From JAYEHL01 sp041653935 (GTDB lineage: Bacteria > Chloroflexota > Dehalococcoidia > E44-bin15), in the NCBI GenBank assembly GCA_041653935.1, contig JBAZEO010000001.1:806001-870000 (forward strand): DNA of 64,000 bases, written 5' to 3'. The position numbers and the translations under genes are program-made. Below the pieces are notes generated by a model. The model was not told where the DNA came from and did no database searches. It saw only the letters and a program-made list of their open reading frames with translations. The first letter of the stretch is position 1, and each line of letters opens with the position of its first letter. This document shows positions 49,074 through 59,260 of this stretch, piece after piece.

Positions 49074-50150
49074 ATGGAAATCGGCATAATAGGTCTGGGA
49101 AAAAGCGGCAAGACTACAGTCTTTAACGCCCTCACAAAAGGAAAGGCCAACACCGGCACCTACGGCGCCGGCCCCAACGTCGGCATCGCCAAGGTAACCG
49201 ACCAGCGCCTCGAAGAGCTGGACAAGATGTACAAACCCAAGAAAAAGACGCCCGCCGAGGTGAAATATACCGATATGGCCGTGCCGATGAAGGGCGAGCT
49301 CAGGGGAGAGCTGTTGACACAGATGAGCCAGACCGAGGGCATGCTGCATGTGGTGCGCGCCTTCAAGAACGAGAATGTGCCGCACCCCAGCGAGAGCATA
49401 GACCCGGATCGTGACGTTAAAACGATGGAGCTGGAGCTGACCTTCTCCGACCTCTCCATAATCGAGAAGAGGCTGAAGAAAATATCGGAAACGTTCAGGG
49501 GGGCCAAGCCGCAGGAGCGCGAGGGATACACAAAAGAGCAGGCGCTGCTGGGAAGGATCAAGATCGCGTTGGAGAAAGAGACCCCTATCAGGGAGATGGA
49601 GTTCACCGAGGCCGAGCAGAAGGACATAGCCGGCTACAGGTTCCTCAGCGCCAAGCCCATGCTCATCGTGTTCAATATAGGCGAGGAAATGCTGCCTCAG
49701 GCCGAGGCGCTGGAGAAGGAATGGCGAGCGAAGTATAAGCGACCGAACATCGACGTTGCCGCCATCTGCGGCGAGATAGAGATGGAGCTGGTGCAACTCA
49801 GCGACGAAGAGGCCGCGGTCTTCCGCAGCGACATGGGCATCACCGAAGCGGCGCTGAACCGCGTCGTCAGACTTTCATATCACCTGCTGGGCATGATATC
49901 CTTCTTCACCGTGGGCCCGGACGAGGTCAAGGCCTGGACGATACGCAACAATACTCCCGCGGTGCAGGCGGCAGGCAAGATCCACTCTGACATCGAGCGC
50001 GGCTTTATAAGAGCTGAGATCATTAACTACGACGACCTGATAAAATGCGGAAATATGGTCGAGGGCAAGAAACAGGGAGTACTACGCTCCGAGGGCAAAA
50101 CCCATATCGTCAAGGACGGGGAAATCATCAACTTCTTCTTCAACGTGTAA
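49074..50150 (+). CDS. YchF/OLA1-type translation-associated GTPase/ATPase
   Basis: 358 residues. P-loop GLGKSGKTT at 7-15, an effector region, LIVFNIGEE in place of the usual NKxD (YchF proteins prefer ATP), and coiled-coil residues 130-180. The C-terminal TGS/DUF933-like domain has FFTVGPDEVKAWTI, GKIHSDIERGFIRAEI and a late YDDL. YchF binds ribosomes and responds to oxidative stress. TAGGAG precedes the ATG. Single gene between two repeat A clusters. Confidence 0.87.
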   Translation: MEIGIIGLGKSGKTTVFNALTKGKANTGTYGAGPNVGIAKVTDQRLEELDKMYKPKKKTPAEVKYTDMAVPMKGELRGELLTQMSQTEGMLHVVRAFKNENVPHPSESIDPDRDVKTMELELTFSDLSIIEKRLKKISETFRGAKPQEREGYTKEQALLGRIKIALEKETPIREMEFTEAEQKDIAGYRFLSAKPMLIVFNIGEEMLPQAEALEKEWRAKYKRPNIDVAAICGEIEMELVQLSDEEAAVFRSDMGITEAALNRVVRLSYHLLGMISFFTVGPDEVKAWTIRNNTPAVQAAGKIHSDIERGFIRAEIINYDDLIKCGNMVEGKKQGVLRSEGKTHIVKDGEIINFFFNV

Positions 50151-50185
50151 GTCACGAACTCCCCCCACTCCCCTGCGGAGGGAGT

Positions 50186-50292
50186 GGTTAGCCAAAAAGA
50201 GTGGAACAGGAGAGAAATCTCTCCTGTCAGGGTTCTAGGGGTGCCCCCTAACTCTCAAGTCCCACAACGTATGGGGGATATAGGTGGTTTGG
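50186..50292 (+). repeat. Interspersed hairpin repeat A, copy 8a (degenerate)
   Basis: GAACAGGAGAG..CTCTCCTGT, AGGGGTGCCCCCT, then TCCCACAACGTATGGGGGA. Stem bases are partly altered. Confidence 0.7.
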
Positions 50293-50321
50293 ATAATCTA
50301 TCACCCGCCTCATCGACACAT

Positions 50322-50407
50322 AGAGGTGCAGAAGGATTCTCCTGCCGAGGACATTGGGGATATCCCCCAAAATAAAAATCCCCCAAGTATGGGGGATTAA
50401 GGGGGCT
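50322..50407 (+). repeat. Interspersed hairpin repeat A, copy 8b
   Basis: AGAGGTGCAGAAGG..CTCCTGC, TTGGGGATATCCCCCAA, TCCCCCAAGTATGGGGGA, AAGGGGGCTG. Tandem with 8a; 50 nt upstream of the tRNA promoter. Together these fill the 351-nt gap before the tRNA. Confidence 0.75.
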
Positions 50408-50456
50408 GTATAATTATTCTCTCAAAATTTCAACCGATTAAACCAGCTTCACGTTA

Positions 50457-50485
50457 TTGAAACACACGTTGGATATTGTTATAAT
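50457..50485 (+). promoter_or_regulatory. Promoter of tRNA-Pro
   Basis: TTGAAA (50457-50462), exactly 17 nt, TATAAT (50480-50485); 16 nt before the mature 5' end. Confidence 0.8.
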
Positions 50486-50501
50486 GTTGCGGCTGGATAC
50501 A

Positions 50502-50580
50502 CGGGGTGTGGCGCAGTTCGGCTTAGCGCGCTTGCATGGGGTGCAAGAGGCCGGTGGTTCAAATCCACTCACCCCGACCA
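50502..50580 (+). tRNA. tRNA-Pro (anticodon GGG)
   Basis: 79 nt including an encoded CCA. Acceptor CGGGGTG/CACCCCG; D stem GCGC/GCGC; anticodon stem CTTGC/GCAAG with loop ATGGGGT, so anticodon GGG; T-arm GGTGG-TTCAAAT-CCACT with one G-T pair; discriminator A. Confidence 0.93.
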
Positions 50581-50595
50581 GCTTCAAACAGATTA

Positions 50596-51021
50596 CTACG
50601 GCACTATATCCATAGTGGTCAAGTAATCGAGGAATCCAACGAACCCTTCTATCTGGCCCATCAGCTTGCTCATGTTCCCCTCAACCTTGACCTTAGGGAA
50701 GGCCGACATTATGTCAATTTTCCCCTGACACAAGTCGACAACCAACTGATGGGGAGCAGTGACCTTAGCGTCATACCTCATCTTGTCGAAGGGCATAGTT
50801 CTCATTTCACTGGGGGCTGGCTGTATATCATAGATAATATTAATGAACCTTCCGCCCTGTAGATTCATAGCCATCTGGCGATCCTGGTTCCCGGGTGCAT
50901 CCAAGGTCAGTATCACCAGCCTGAAAGTCAGCCCTCGCAGCTTCTGTTTACACAGCGGATCAAGGTCCTGTCTTCTAAGGAACTCTTCCCTCATTTCAGG
51001 AGCAAATAAACTTATCGTCAT
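50596..51021 (-). CDS. SCP2-like (sterol-carrier-like) protein, paralog 1
   Basis: 141 residues. Reads as a small alpha/beta domain with a lipid-binding SCP2-like flow: central QMAMNLQGGRFINI, APHQLVVDLCQGKIDIMSAF, KVKVEGNMSKLMGQ. SCP2 domains bind acyl-CoA or lipids. A truncated sister and a full paralog lie just upstream. The stop is 15 nt from the tRNA-Pro 3' end. Family call by eye and tentative. Confidence 0.6.
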   Translation of the reverse strand: MTISLFAPEMREEFLRRQDLDPLCKQKLRGLTFRLVILTLDAPGNQDRQMAMNLQGGRFINIIYDIQPAPSEMRTMPFDKMRYDAKVTAPHQLVVDLCQGKIDIMSAFPKVKVEGNMSKLMGQIEGFVGFLDYLTTMDIVP

Positions 51022-51040
51022 ACCTAACCCCCTTCGCCTT

Positions 51041-51192
51041 AAGAAATATACTCGATCACGAAAATATGCTCCATCATTTTATTGATGTTCCCCTCGATTT
51101 TAACCATTGGGAAGGTAGAAATCAATTCTCTCTTGCCCGTGCAAAGATCGACAAACACCTGATGCGGCGTCGTCCCGCATACATATAACTGT
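51041..51192 (-). pseudogene. Truncated third SCP2-like paralog
   Basis: The minus strand reads PHQVFVDLCTGKRELISTF then PMVKIEGNINKMMEHI and stops at 51041. It aligns with the last 45-50 residues of both neighbours. There is no start codon or N-terminal two thirds; it begins right at the stop of the 51193 gene, so it is the tail of a deleted copy. Confidence 0.8.
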
Positions 51193-51627
51193 CTACTGTT
51201 CTATATCCATCGTGCTGAGCAGATCGATAAACCCGATAAATCCCGCCGCTTGAGCCATCAGTTTACCAATATCCCCCTCGATTTTCACAAGCTGTATCGC
51301 CGTTATCAAATCTACCCTGCCGTTGATCAAATCAACCAGTGTCTTCTGCGGAGCCTGCACACGAAAATCATATGCAGCATGATCGAATGACGCAGACCTT
51401 AAATCGCTGGGAGCAGGCTTGACCGAGACCCCTATACTGGCGAACCTGCCATGATCCAATTCGATAGCAAGCTGCCTGTCTTCGTTCCCCGGACAGTCCA
51501 GCCCTACAAAGAGAATCTTCAGGTTAAGCCCCTTAAGCTTCGCCTGAAAAGAAGGGTCAATATCCTGCCTTCTCATGCACTCGTCCGCTAATGCCTGCGT
51601 CCCCAGTTTAAATCCCATCATTACCAC
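51193..51627 (-). CDS. SCP2-like protein, paralog 2
   Basis: 144 residues, similar along its whole length to the 50596-51021 protein: RRQDIDP, GLDCPGNEDRQLAIELDHGRF in parts, PAPSDLRSASFDHA, APQKTLVDLINGRVDLI, VKIEGDIGKLMAQ and LLSTMDIE. Several Met codons begin the ORF; the AAAGGTGGTAATG context supports the first. It probably binds acyl chains. One of three tandem copies, the middle one decayed. Confidence 0.6.
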   Translation of the reverse strand: MVMMGFKLGTQALADECMRRQDIDPSFQAKLKGLNLKILFVGLDCPGNEDRQLAIELDHGRFASIGVSVKPAPSDLRSASFDHAAYDFRVQAPQKTLVDLINGRVDLITAIQLVKIEGDIGKLMAQAAGFIGFIDLLSTMDIEQ

Positions 51628-51759
51628 CTTTGGTCACCATTGTATATAAAGGATATTAGTGAATCAATACTATATTTCTAATTTAAGAAGTATTGCCTTT
51701 TTTTTATCTCATCTACAACGAAAAGGCAAGCCGTTCAACAACACCGATAATAATTAAGC

Positions 51760-52551
51760 TCAGCTTACAATCCTGACGACTCTAAAATTTAACGTGCCGG
51801 CAGGAGCGATAACCTCAATCACATCGCCCTGCTTGTGCTCCAGTAATGCCTTACCTATAGGTGAAGAAATGGAGAGTTTCCCCTTTAACGGGTTGGCTTC
51901 ATTGGGATGAACCAGTTTATAGCTCATTTCCTCGCTGTCAGACAATCCTTGAATTGTAACCGTAGTACCTATTGACACCACACGGTCGCTGGGACGCTCT
52001 TCACTCACAACCGTTGTCTTCAATACTTGCTCCAACTGTCTGATCCGGGACTCAACCATGCCCTGGCGCTCCCGGGCCGCCTCTAAAGGAGCGTTCTCGC
52101 GAAAATCCTTATCGGCAGCAGCTTTACGAATGTCCTCTGAAAGCTTGGGGCGCTCCTGTTTCAACACAGTCAGTTCCGTCTCGAGTTCCTTACGTCCTGC
52201 CTCTGTCATGATGGTAGTCGAGGGTTTCCCCTTGGTTGAAGCTGTACGTGTTGAAGTAAGTTTTTTCACGCGCAGATGGACGGAAAGGTTTGTACTGGTT
52301 AATCCCTCCTTTTTGGCATAGACCAAAAAAGCCTTGACCGCAGCTGTGACCTTCGACACATCTGTAGTAGCGCTGTTTATACTCTCCGCGTAATTCGCTA
52401 CCTCCAGTGCGGAGAGCTCCGTCATGGGGCGGGACTTCCCACCCCACGTGACGAATTTATTCAACTCCTGCCTAAATTCACCTTTCTGATCTGTAGGGAG
52501 GCTGGCAAGAAAACCTGCTGCAGCCTCGGATAAACTCTTTTCTTGACTCAT
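51760..52551 (-). CDS. GreA-type transcript-cleavage factor fused to an integrase-like SAM domain
   Basis: 263 residues. Residues 20-100 resemble the N-terminal core-binding (SAM-like) domain of tyrosine recombinases (FRQELNKFVTWG, YAESIN, VKAFLVYAKKEGL, NLSVHLRVKK). Residues 114-263 are GreA/GreB-like. A coiled coil has the acidic tip at D149/E152 (DKDFRENA), then the FKBP-like domain with GTTVTIQG, YKLVHPNEANP, SISSPIGKALLEHKQGD. GreA normally has about 158 residues and no such N-domain. ATG 52551 lies just after the DUF3786 stop; a TTG at 52569 is possible. Probably rescues stalled RNA polymerase; the extra domain may add DNA binding. Confidence 0.8.
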   Translation of the reverse strand: MSQEKSLSEAAAGFLASLPTDQKGEFRQELNKFVTWGGKSRPMTELSALEVANYAESINSATTDVSKVTAAVKAFLVYAKKEGLTSTNLSVHLRVKKLTSTRTASTKGKPSTTIMTEAGRKELETELTVLKQERPKLSEDIRKAAADKDFRENAPLEAARERQGMVESRIRQLEQVLKTTVVSEERPSDRVVSIGTTVTIQGLSDSEEMSYKLVHPNEANPLKGKLSISSPIGKALLEHKQGDVIEVIAPAGTLNFRVVRIVS

Positions 52552-52553
52552 AA

Positions 52554-53171
52554 TTACATCTTTCTGCAATCCGTTTTGACGACCTTTTTCATGAAGGAAT
52601 TCATGACCCCGCCTAAAATAGCCAGATCCTCGGTGGGAAGATAATGAGGAGCAGATTCATCAAACAGGACATTTATTGAAGGAGGGATTTCATCCTCACC
52701 AATGTTAAAGATACACGCTATAGGTAACCTGGGCAAAGATTTAAACCGGAAAGCCGCGTCGCCTGCGCATTCCATCGGCTGCCCGCCAAGTGCATTTGCC
52801 GATACCCTGAAACATTCTATATTGCTGTCAAAGCACTCTAGCATCGGACGTGATACCAGATTAATGAACTTCTGTTCAAACAGCTTGGCTCCAGGGAGCT
52901 GACGATAGTTGATCCAGGTACCGGATATGGCCATGCCATCGGCATGCGTCAAATAGTGCATAAGAAGCACTTCGAGCATCCTGGGGGCCCGGACGACAGA
53001 TTCAGCCTCCGCTGTTTCGCACCCGGGTAACTGTACCGTATAAGTATGGTTAAACAGAGGAATTATGAACTTATTCTCCTTGTACTCAACACCGCTCGCT
53101 GACGCCGCGGTTCGCGGATCGACCTGCGTCATGGATTCCACCGCCTTTTTATATGCGTCATCGAGACCCAT
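52554..53171 (-). CDS. DUF3786 family protein
   Basis: 205 residues. Family features: LLMHYLTHADGMAISGTWINYRQLPG in parts, GGQPMECAGDAAFRFKSLPRLPI and LFDESAPHYLPTEDLAILGG. The family is found in anaerobes, often near corrinoid or CO-metabolism genes, with function unknown. It lies 2 nt upstream of the GreA fusion, so one operon. The ATG at 53171 directly precedes MGLDDAYKKA. Confidence 0.78.
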   Translation of the reverse strand: MGLDDAYKKAVESMTQVDPRTAASASGVEYKENKFIIPLFNHTYTVQLPGCETAEAESVVRAPRMLEVLLMHYLTHADGMAISGTWINYRQLPGAKLFEQKFINLVSRPMLECFDSNIECFRVSANALGGQPMECAGDAAFRFKSLPRLPIACIFNIGEDEIPPSINVLFDESAPHYLPTEDLAILGGVMNSFMKKVVKTDCRKM

Positions 53172-53208
53172 TGCTGAATACCGGAAGCGACATTTCCAAG
53201 ATTTAATT

Positions 53209-53237
53209 ATAATAGCACTGAATGGCTATAGCCACAA
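53209..53237 (-). promoter_or_regulatory. Possible promoter of the DUF3786-GreA operon
   Basis: Minus strand TTGTGG (53232-53237), 17 nt, TATTAT (53209-53214). Confidence 0.4.
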
Positions 53238-53309
53238 GCCTGCCGCATTTTATTTTTTACTATATTCTGCTATAGTTATATTGTTGTAACATAATAAAAA
53301 GGAACCTAT

Positions 53310-55196
<1,887 letters not shown>

Positions 55197-55219
55197 CTTC
55201 GGGCGATTTAATTGCTGCT

Positions 55220-55597
55220 ATGATTGAACTCACTAAAAAAGCCCTTGACCCCTTTGCTGTTATAGAGAGCGTCAGAGGCAACCCCGCCAACGGCGCGGTG
55301 GTCAGTTTCATCGGCTCCCTTCGCGACCTCTCCGCCGATGGGAAACCGCTTCGACACGCGGAAATCGAGCTGGAAGCGGATGCTGTCAGAGTACGCCTCA
55401 ATGAGCTCAGCGAGGAAATCGGCTTGAAATGGAACCTGTCGCAGGTATCGATCTCCCATCGCTACGGCCGCATAGGCGTAGGAGAATTGATTCTGGTTGT
55501 AGCTATATCTGCGAAACAACGCAAGGCGGCTTTCGAGGCCTGCCAGTACACTATCGATCGTGTGAAAGAACTACACAGGCTTATAGAAATCGTCTAA
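55220..55597 (+). CDS. MoaE-like molybdopterin synthase large subunit, C-terminally short
   Basis: 125 residues; MoaE proteins usually have about 140-150. It shows GAVVSFIGSLRD, ELEADAV, VSISHRYGRIGVGE and VVAISAKQRKAAFEACQYTIDRVKE. It ends at LHRLIEIV, before the conserved W-K-(K/R)-E stretch whose Lys is part of the active site. No moaD or other moa gene is in the window. It may be a degenerate or repurposed MoaE. It overlaps the CoA-transferase stop by 3 nt on the other strand. Confidence 0.75.
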   Translation: MIELTKKALDPFAVIESVRGNPANGAVVSFIGSLRDLSADGKPLRHAEIELEADAVRVRLNELSEEIGLKWNLSQVSISHRYGRIGVGELILVVAISAKQRKAAFEACQYTIDRVKELHRLIEIV

Positions 55598-56820
55598 GAC
55601 AGGATGCCTTCCTCTTTCAAACCGGCTATCTCATCTTTCGACATCCCAAGGATATCTCCAAGGACATAATCCGTGTGTTCCCCCAGCAGCGGGCCGCAGT
55701 GCTTGACCTTAGCCGGCGTCGCCGAAAATTTCCACGGCGGTCCCAGCGCGACACGTTTGCCGACATTGGGATGAACGACATCTACCGACACCTTCCGCTC
55801 CTTAAGATGAGGGTCACTGTACAACTCCACACCCTGCAGAGCGGCGACGGCGGCGACTCCGGCTTTTTGCAGCAGCTCCATCGCCTCGTAGTGCGTATAG
55901 TTGACCGTCCACTCGCCGATCAGTTTGTCGAGCTCGTCCTGGTTTAGCCACCTGCTATTAGCATCGGAGAATCTCTCTTCCTTAATCCACGACGGGTTAC
56001 CCAACGCCGCGCAGAACGCTGCCCACTCATTTTCGGTAGCGATGACAATGGAAACCCAGCGATCGTTCTTGCACGGGTAGACGTTGTGCGGAGCCAGGGA
56101 CTCATCGCGGTTGCCCTTGCGCACGGCCACCCGCCCGTTCATCATGTAATCGATGATAGCATCGCTGATATTGATGGCAACAGTCTCAGTAGAAGAAAGG
56201 TCTATATATTGTCCCTCGCCGGTGCGCGCCCTGTGATAGAGGGCAACAAGTATGGCAAACGCGCTTGTGGATGCGCTCCTCAGGTCGCTCGATCCCATGA
56301 GCGGCACCGGACGCTTGTCGGGGTAACCAGTGAGATGCGCGGCGCCGCCAAGCGCGGCGAACGTCGGCGCGAAGCCGGCGTAGCCGCTCTCCGGCCCCTC
56401 GGAGCCGAGCGCCGACGACGACAGCATAACGATATCGGGTTTGACTTTCTTAAGCACATCGTATCCCAGCCCCAGCTTGTCCATGACACCGGGGCGATAG
56501 TTCTCCGCCACCACATCGCTCACCGCGACTAGTTTCTTTGCTATATCGATCGCCTTGGGCTTGGTGAGATCGAGCGCCAGCGACATCTTATTGAGATTAA
56601 GATCGTTGAACACAGGCGAGTTGTTCAGATGCTTCGTTGAAAGGCCCAGCGTAAGCGAGCGTATCCTGGCGTGATCGGGACGGTGGCTGCTTTCGATCTT
56701 GATGACCTCCGCGCCGAGGAAGGCCAGAAGCTCAGTAGCATAAGGACCGGCCCAGGCCCATGTGAAATCGGCGATGCGCACCCCTTCCAGCGGGAGACGC
56801 GGAGACTTCACTTCACTCAT
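55594..56820 (-). CDS. Class III (CaiB/BaiF) CoA-transferase, paralog 1
   Basis: 408 residues from ATG 56820. Family pieces: LEGVRIADFTWAWAGPYATELLAFLGAEVIKIES in parts, NKMSLALDLTKP, AENYRPGVMDKLGL, the SALGSEGP loop, and YIDLSSTETVAIN with the Asp expected to carry the CoA ester intermediate. These enzymes swap CoA between carboxylic acids. It begins 2 nt after the stop of a paralog; the two may form a heterodimer. Substrate unknown. Confidence 0.87.
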   Translation of the reverse strand: MSEVKSPRLPLEGVRIADFTWAWAGPYATELLAFLGAEVIKIESSHRPDHARIRSLTLGLSTKHLNNSPVFNDLNLNKMSLALDLTKPKAIDIAKKLVAVSDVVAENYRPGVMDKLGLGYDVLKKVKPDIVMLSSSALGSEGPESGYAGFAPTFAALGGAAHLTGYPDKRPVPLMGSSDLRSASTSAFAILVALYHRARTGEGQYIDLSSTETVAINISDAIIDYMMNGRVAVRKGNRDESLAPHNVYPCKNDRWVSIVIATENEWAAFCAALGNPSWIKEERFSDANSRWLNQDELDKLIGEWTVNYTHYEAMELLQKAGVAAVAALQGVELYSDPHLKERKVSVDVVHPNVGKRVALGPPWKFSATPAKVKHCGPLLGEHTDYVLGDILGMSKDEIAGLKEEGILS

Positions 56821-56822
56821 AG

Positions 56823-58034
56823 CTAGATAACCCCTGCCTCTCTCAAACGCACTATGTCCTCCTTGCTGTAGCCAAGTCGATCGACAAATATCTCCTCGTT
56901 GTGCTCGCCGAGCATAGGCGCGGGATGATGAAATCGATGCGGCGTTTCGGAAAAATGATACGGCGCGGTGGGACACTTGACCTTGCCCATCACGGGATGT
57001 TCGACATCGCCGAAGAACCCGCGCGCCTCAAGCTGCTTTGAAGCAGCCAGGTCGGCAACCGTGGTCACCATGCCTATGGGACAGTTCAGCTTCTGGCAGC
57101 GGTGATATAACTCATCCTTGGTATAATCTTTAATCCAATCGGCAATGTGCTCGTTTATCTCCTGCGCATGCTTGTACTTGCCAAGCTCACCCTGAAAGTG
57201 TTCTTCCTGCGCCCAGTCCGGATTGCCCAGCAGCTTCAGCAACCCCTCCCAGTGATGGTCCCCACCCAGCGTTATCAGCACATAGCCGTCCTTGCAGCGC
57301 TGCAGCCCGCCCATCATCTGCTGCATGAACACGGTGCTGAACTTGGTCTCCCCCTCGTTGCCGTACATGCCGATCTCCACGCGCTCCAGCGCCATCAGCG
57401 CCTCCTGCTTGGAGATATCGATGTGCTGACCTTCGCCAGAGAGTAAACGACCGTATAGCGCGGCCATAGTTGCCGTGGCGGCGCACAGCCCGGCATCGAA
57501 ATCGCCGAGGAAGCCGGGGCCTTTTACCGGAACCGGCGTCTCCTTCGGCAGAATCGACGAGAGCACCCTGGCCACGCCGCTGCCATGATAAGTGTTCAGA
57601 TGATACGCCTTGTAATCGCGATACGGTCCGCTCTGCCCGAACGGCGTGATCGATGTCATGATGAGGTGCGGATTGATCTTACTGAGGCTTTCGTAATCAA
57701 ACCCGCGCCCCTTCATCGATAACGGAGGATTATCTTCGATAAGAACATCGCAATCCGCGACGAGACGTAGAAATATTTCGCGTCCGGTAGCCATATCCGG
57801 ATCGAGAGTGATGCCGAGCTTGCTGGTGTTGAGAAATAAGAAGAAACCGCTGCGCTCAAGACCGGGAATATCGTCGAGGAAAGGCTCCCGCCTCCTGGCG
57901 GAATCGCCCACCAGCGGCGGCTCGATCTTTATCACCTCGGCTCCAAGATCGGCAAGGAGTTTGGTGCAATAGGGGCCGGAAACGAATTGGGCGTACTCCA
58001 GAACCTTAAGCCCACCGAGGGCGGTTTTAATCAT
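56823..58034 (-). CDS. Class III (CaiB/BaiF) CoA-transferase, paralog 2
   Basis: 403 residues from ATG 58034 (GGAAG upstream). Motifs: LGGLKVLEYAQFVSGPYCTKLLADLGAEVIKIE in parts, NTSKLGITLD, DVLIEDNPP, ITPFGQSGPYRDY, HIDISKQEALMAL (Asp nucleophile). First gene of a two-gene unit with 55594-56820. Similar pairs occur in anaerobes that degrade aromatic, carnitine-like or bile-acid-like compounds; the OYE-like genes in this window would suit the same kind of substrate. Confidence 0.87.
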   Translation of the reverse strand: MIKTALGGLKVLEYAQFVSGPYCTKLLADLGAEVIKIEPPLVGDSARRREPFLDDIPGLERSGFFLFLNTSKLGITLDPDMATGREIFLRLVADCDVLIEDNPPLSMKGRGFDYESLSKINPHLIMTSITPFGQSGPYRDYKAYHLNTYHGSGVARVLSSILPKETPVPVKGPGFLGDFDAGLCAATATMAALYGRLLSGEGQHIDISKQEALMALERVEIGMYGNEGETKFSTVFMQQMMGGLQRCKDGYVLITLGGDHHWEGLLKLLGNPDWAQEEHFQGELGKYKHAQEINEHIADWIKDYTKDELYHRCQKLNCPIGMVTTVADLAASKQLEARGFFGDVEHPVMGKVKCPTAPYHFSETPHRFHHPAPMLGEHNEEIFVDRLGYSKEDIVRLREAGVI

Positions 58035-58135
58035 TTTATATTTCTTCCGTTCAAAATAAAACCCGAATTGGTTCGATTCCCGACATATCATATTACAGCA
58101 GCGTATTAAGAGGCAAGCAATCGAGTCTGTCTCAA

Positions 58136-58236
58136 AAGAGGTGCCCTTCCGCGGAAGGATTAGGGGTGTCCCCGTAGGGGCTTGATTAATCAAGCCCCTA
58201 CCCGGTGACCAATGTATGGGGGGATAAAGGGGGTTG
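58136..58236 (+). repeat. Interspersed hairpin repeat A, copy 9, interrupted by palindrome C
   Basis: AGAGGTGCCCTTCCGCGGAAGG, AGGGGTGTCCCC, then palindrome C, then CCAATGTATGGGGGGA and AAGGGGGTTGA. The copy is oriented opposite to both flanking genes, the only exception to the sense rule. Confidence 0.75.
58174..58201. repeat. 28-bp perfect palindrome (family C) nested in repeat A
   Basis: GTAGGGGCTTGATT followed by its exact reverse complement, inserted after the GGGGTGTCCCC module of repeat A copy 9. Confidence 0.8.
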
Positions 58237-58244
58237 ATTCAATC

Positions 58245-59234
58245 TTATGAGATCGCAATAATCAGCTTGGCTAGTATCCAGCCGATTACACCGCACAGAG
58301 GCCATGTTACAACCCAGGCAACAACGATGTTCCTCGCAATCCCCCAGCGCACTGCAGATAAACGTCTGGTAGACCCAACCCCCATAATAGATGCACTAAT
58401 ACAATGGGTAGTGCTCACGGGGATACCAAACGCTGATGCAGCCTCGATTACTGAAGCTGCTGCCGTCTCAGCAGCGAAGCCGTGCACCGGTCTGAGCGCT
58501 GTTATGCGCATGCCAAGTGTCCTGATAACCCGCCAGCCGCCCAGCGCCGTACCAACAGATATAGCTACAGCACTGAGAGCCATAATCCACAAGGGAACAC
58601 TAAACTCTTCCGTGCCTCTGTAGAGCATAAATGTTACCGCCATGATACCGATAGGCATCTGGCCATCATTTTTACCATGAGCATAGGCCATAAAACCGGC
58701 GGATAGTATCTGCAATCTTGAAAACATCCCTTCAACCTTCAGGGGTGCTTTCCTGCGCAATAACCATAGTAATATCACCATTAATATAAACCCTCCGGAA
58801 AATCCAAGCGCCGGAGCTATAGCTACCGAAGATAGAATTTTAGCAAGCTTATCCCACACAATTGAAACGCTTCCAGCGCTGGCGAAACCCGCACCGACAA
58901 GGCCGGCGATAAGGGCATGGTGTGCGCTCACCGGTATACCGATGCGCAGCGTGATAAATTCCCACAGGATTGCCACTATCAAAGCAGAGACTATAACCTC
59001 AAAAGTAATAAACTCTGCAGAGACTATGCCCTTACCGATGGTGTTAGCTACAGCAAGACCGGTAGCGGCACCAGCAAAGTTGAGGATAGCCGCCATGGCT
59101 ATGGCTTTGACCGGGGAAAGTACCTTTGTACCGATTACGGTGGCGATGGCATTAGCGGCGTCATGCGCGCCGTTTACAACGGCAAAACCAACAGAGAGGA
59201 TTACTATGATAATGAACCAGGCAATATCAGGCAC
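58245..59234 (-). CDS. pit: Low-affinity phosphate permease (PiT)
   Basis: 329 residues with about ten TM helices. The PiT signatures are duplicated: NGAHDAANAIATVIGTKVLSP near the N-terminus and YAHGKNDGQMPIG in the second half, plus GIPVSAHHALIAGLVGAG and GIPVSTTHCISASIMGVG. It moves inorganic phosphate (as metal phosphate) with H+ or Na+. It follows the DUF47 gene by 26 nt, the standard pairing. Confidence 0.92.
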   Translation of the reverse strand: MPDIAWFIIIVILSVGFAVVNGAHDAANAIATVIGTKVLSPVKAIAMAAILNFAGAATGLAVANTIGKGIVSAEFITFEVIVSALIVAILWEFITLRIGIPVSAHHALIAGLVGAGFASAGSVSIVWDKLAKILSSVAIAPALGFSGGFILMVILLWLLRRKAPLKVEGMFSRLQILSAGFMAYAHGKNDGQMPIGIMAVTFMLYRGTEEFSVPLWIMALSAVAISVGTALGGWRVIRTLGMRITALRPVHGFAAETAAASVIEAASAFGIPVSTTHCISASIMGVGSTRRLSAVRWGIARNIVVAWVVTWPLCGVIGWILAKLIIAIS

Positions 59235-59260
59235 GTTTTATCTTTTCTTTAAGGTCAAAC

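Noticed and set aside
53172..53309. Strong promoter for ftsH
   Set aside because: AT-rich with several TATATT-like boxes, but no -35/-10 pair with good spacing could be chosen with confidence.
56821..56976. Extended N-terminus of CoA-transferase paralog 1
   Set aside because: The extra residues come from reading the end of the upstream paralog out of frame; ATG 56820 begins the conserved domain.
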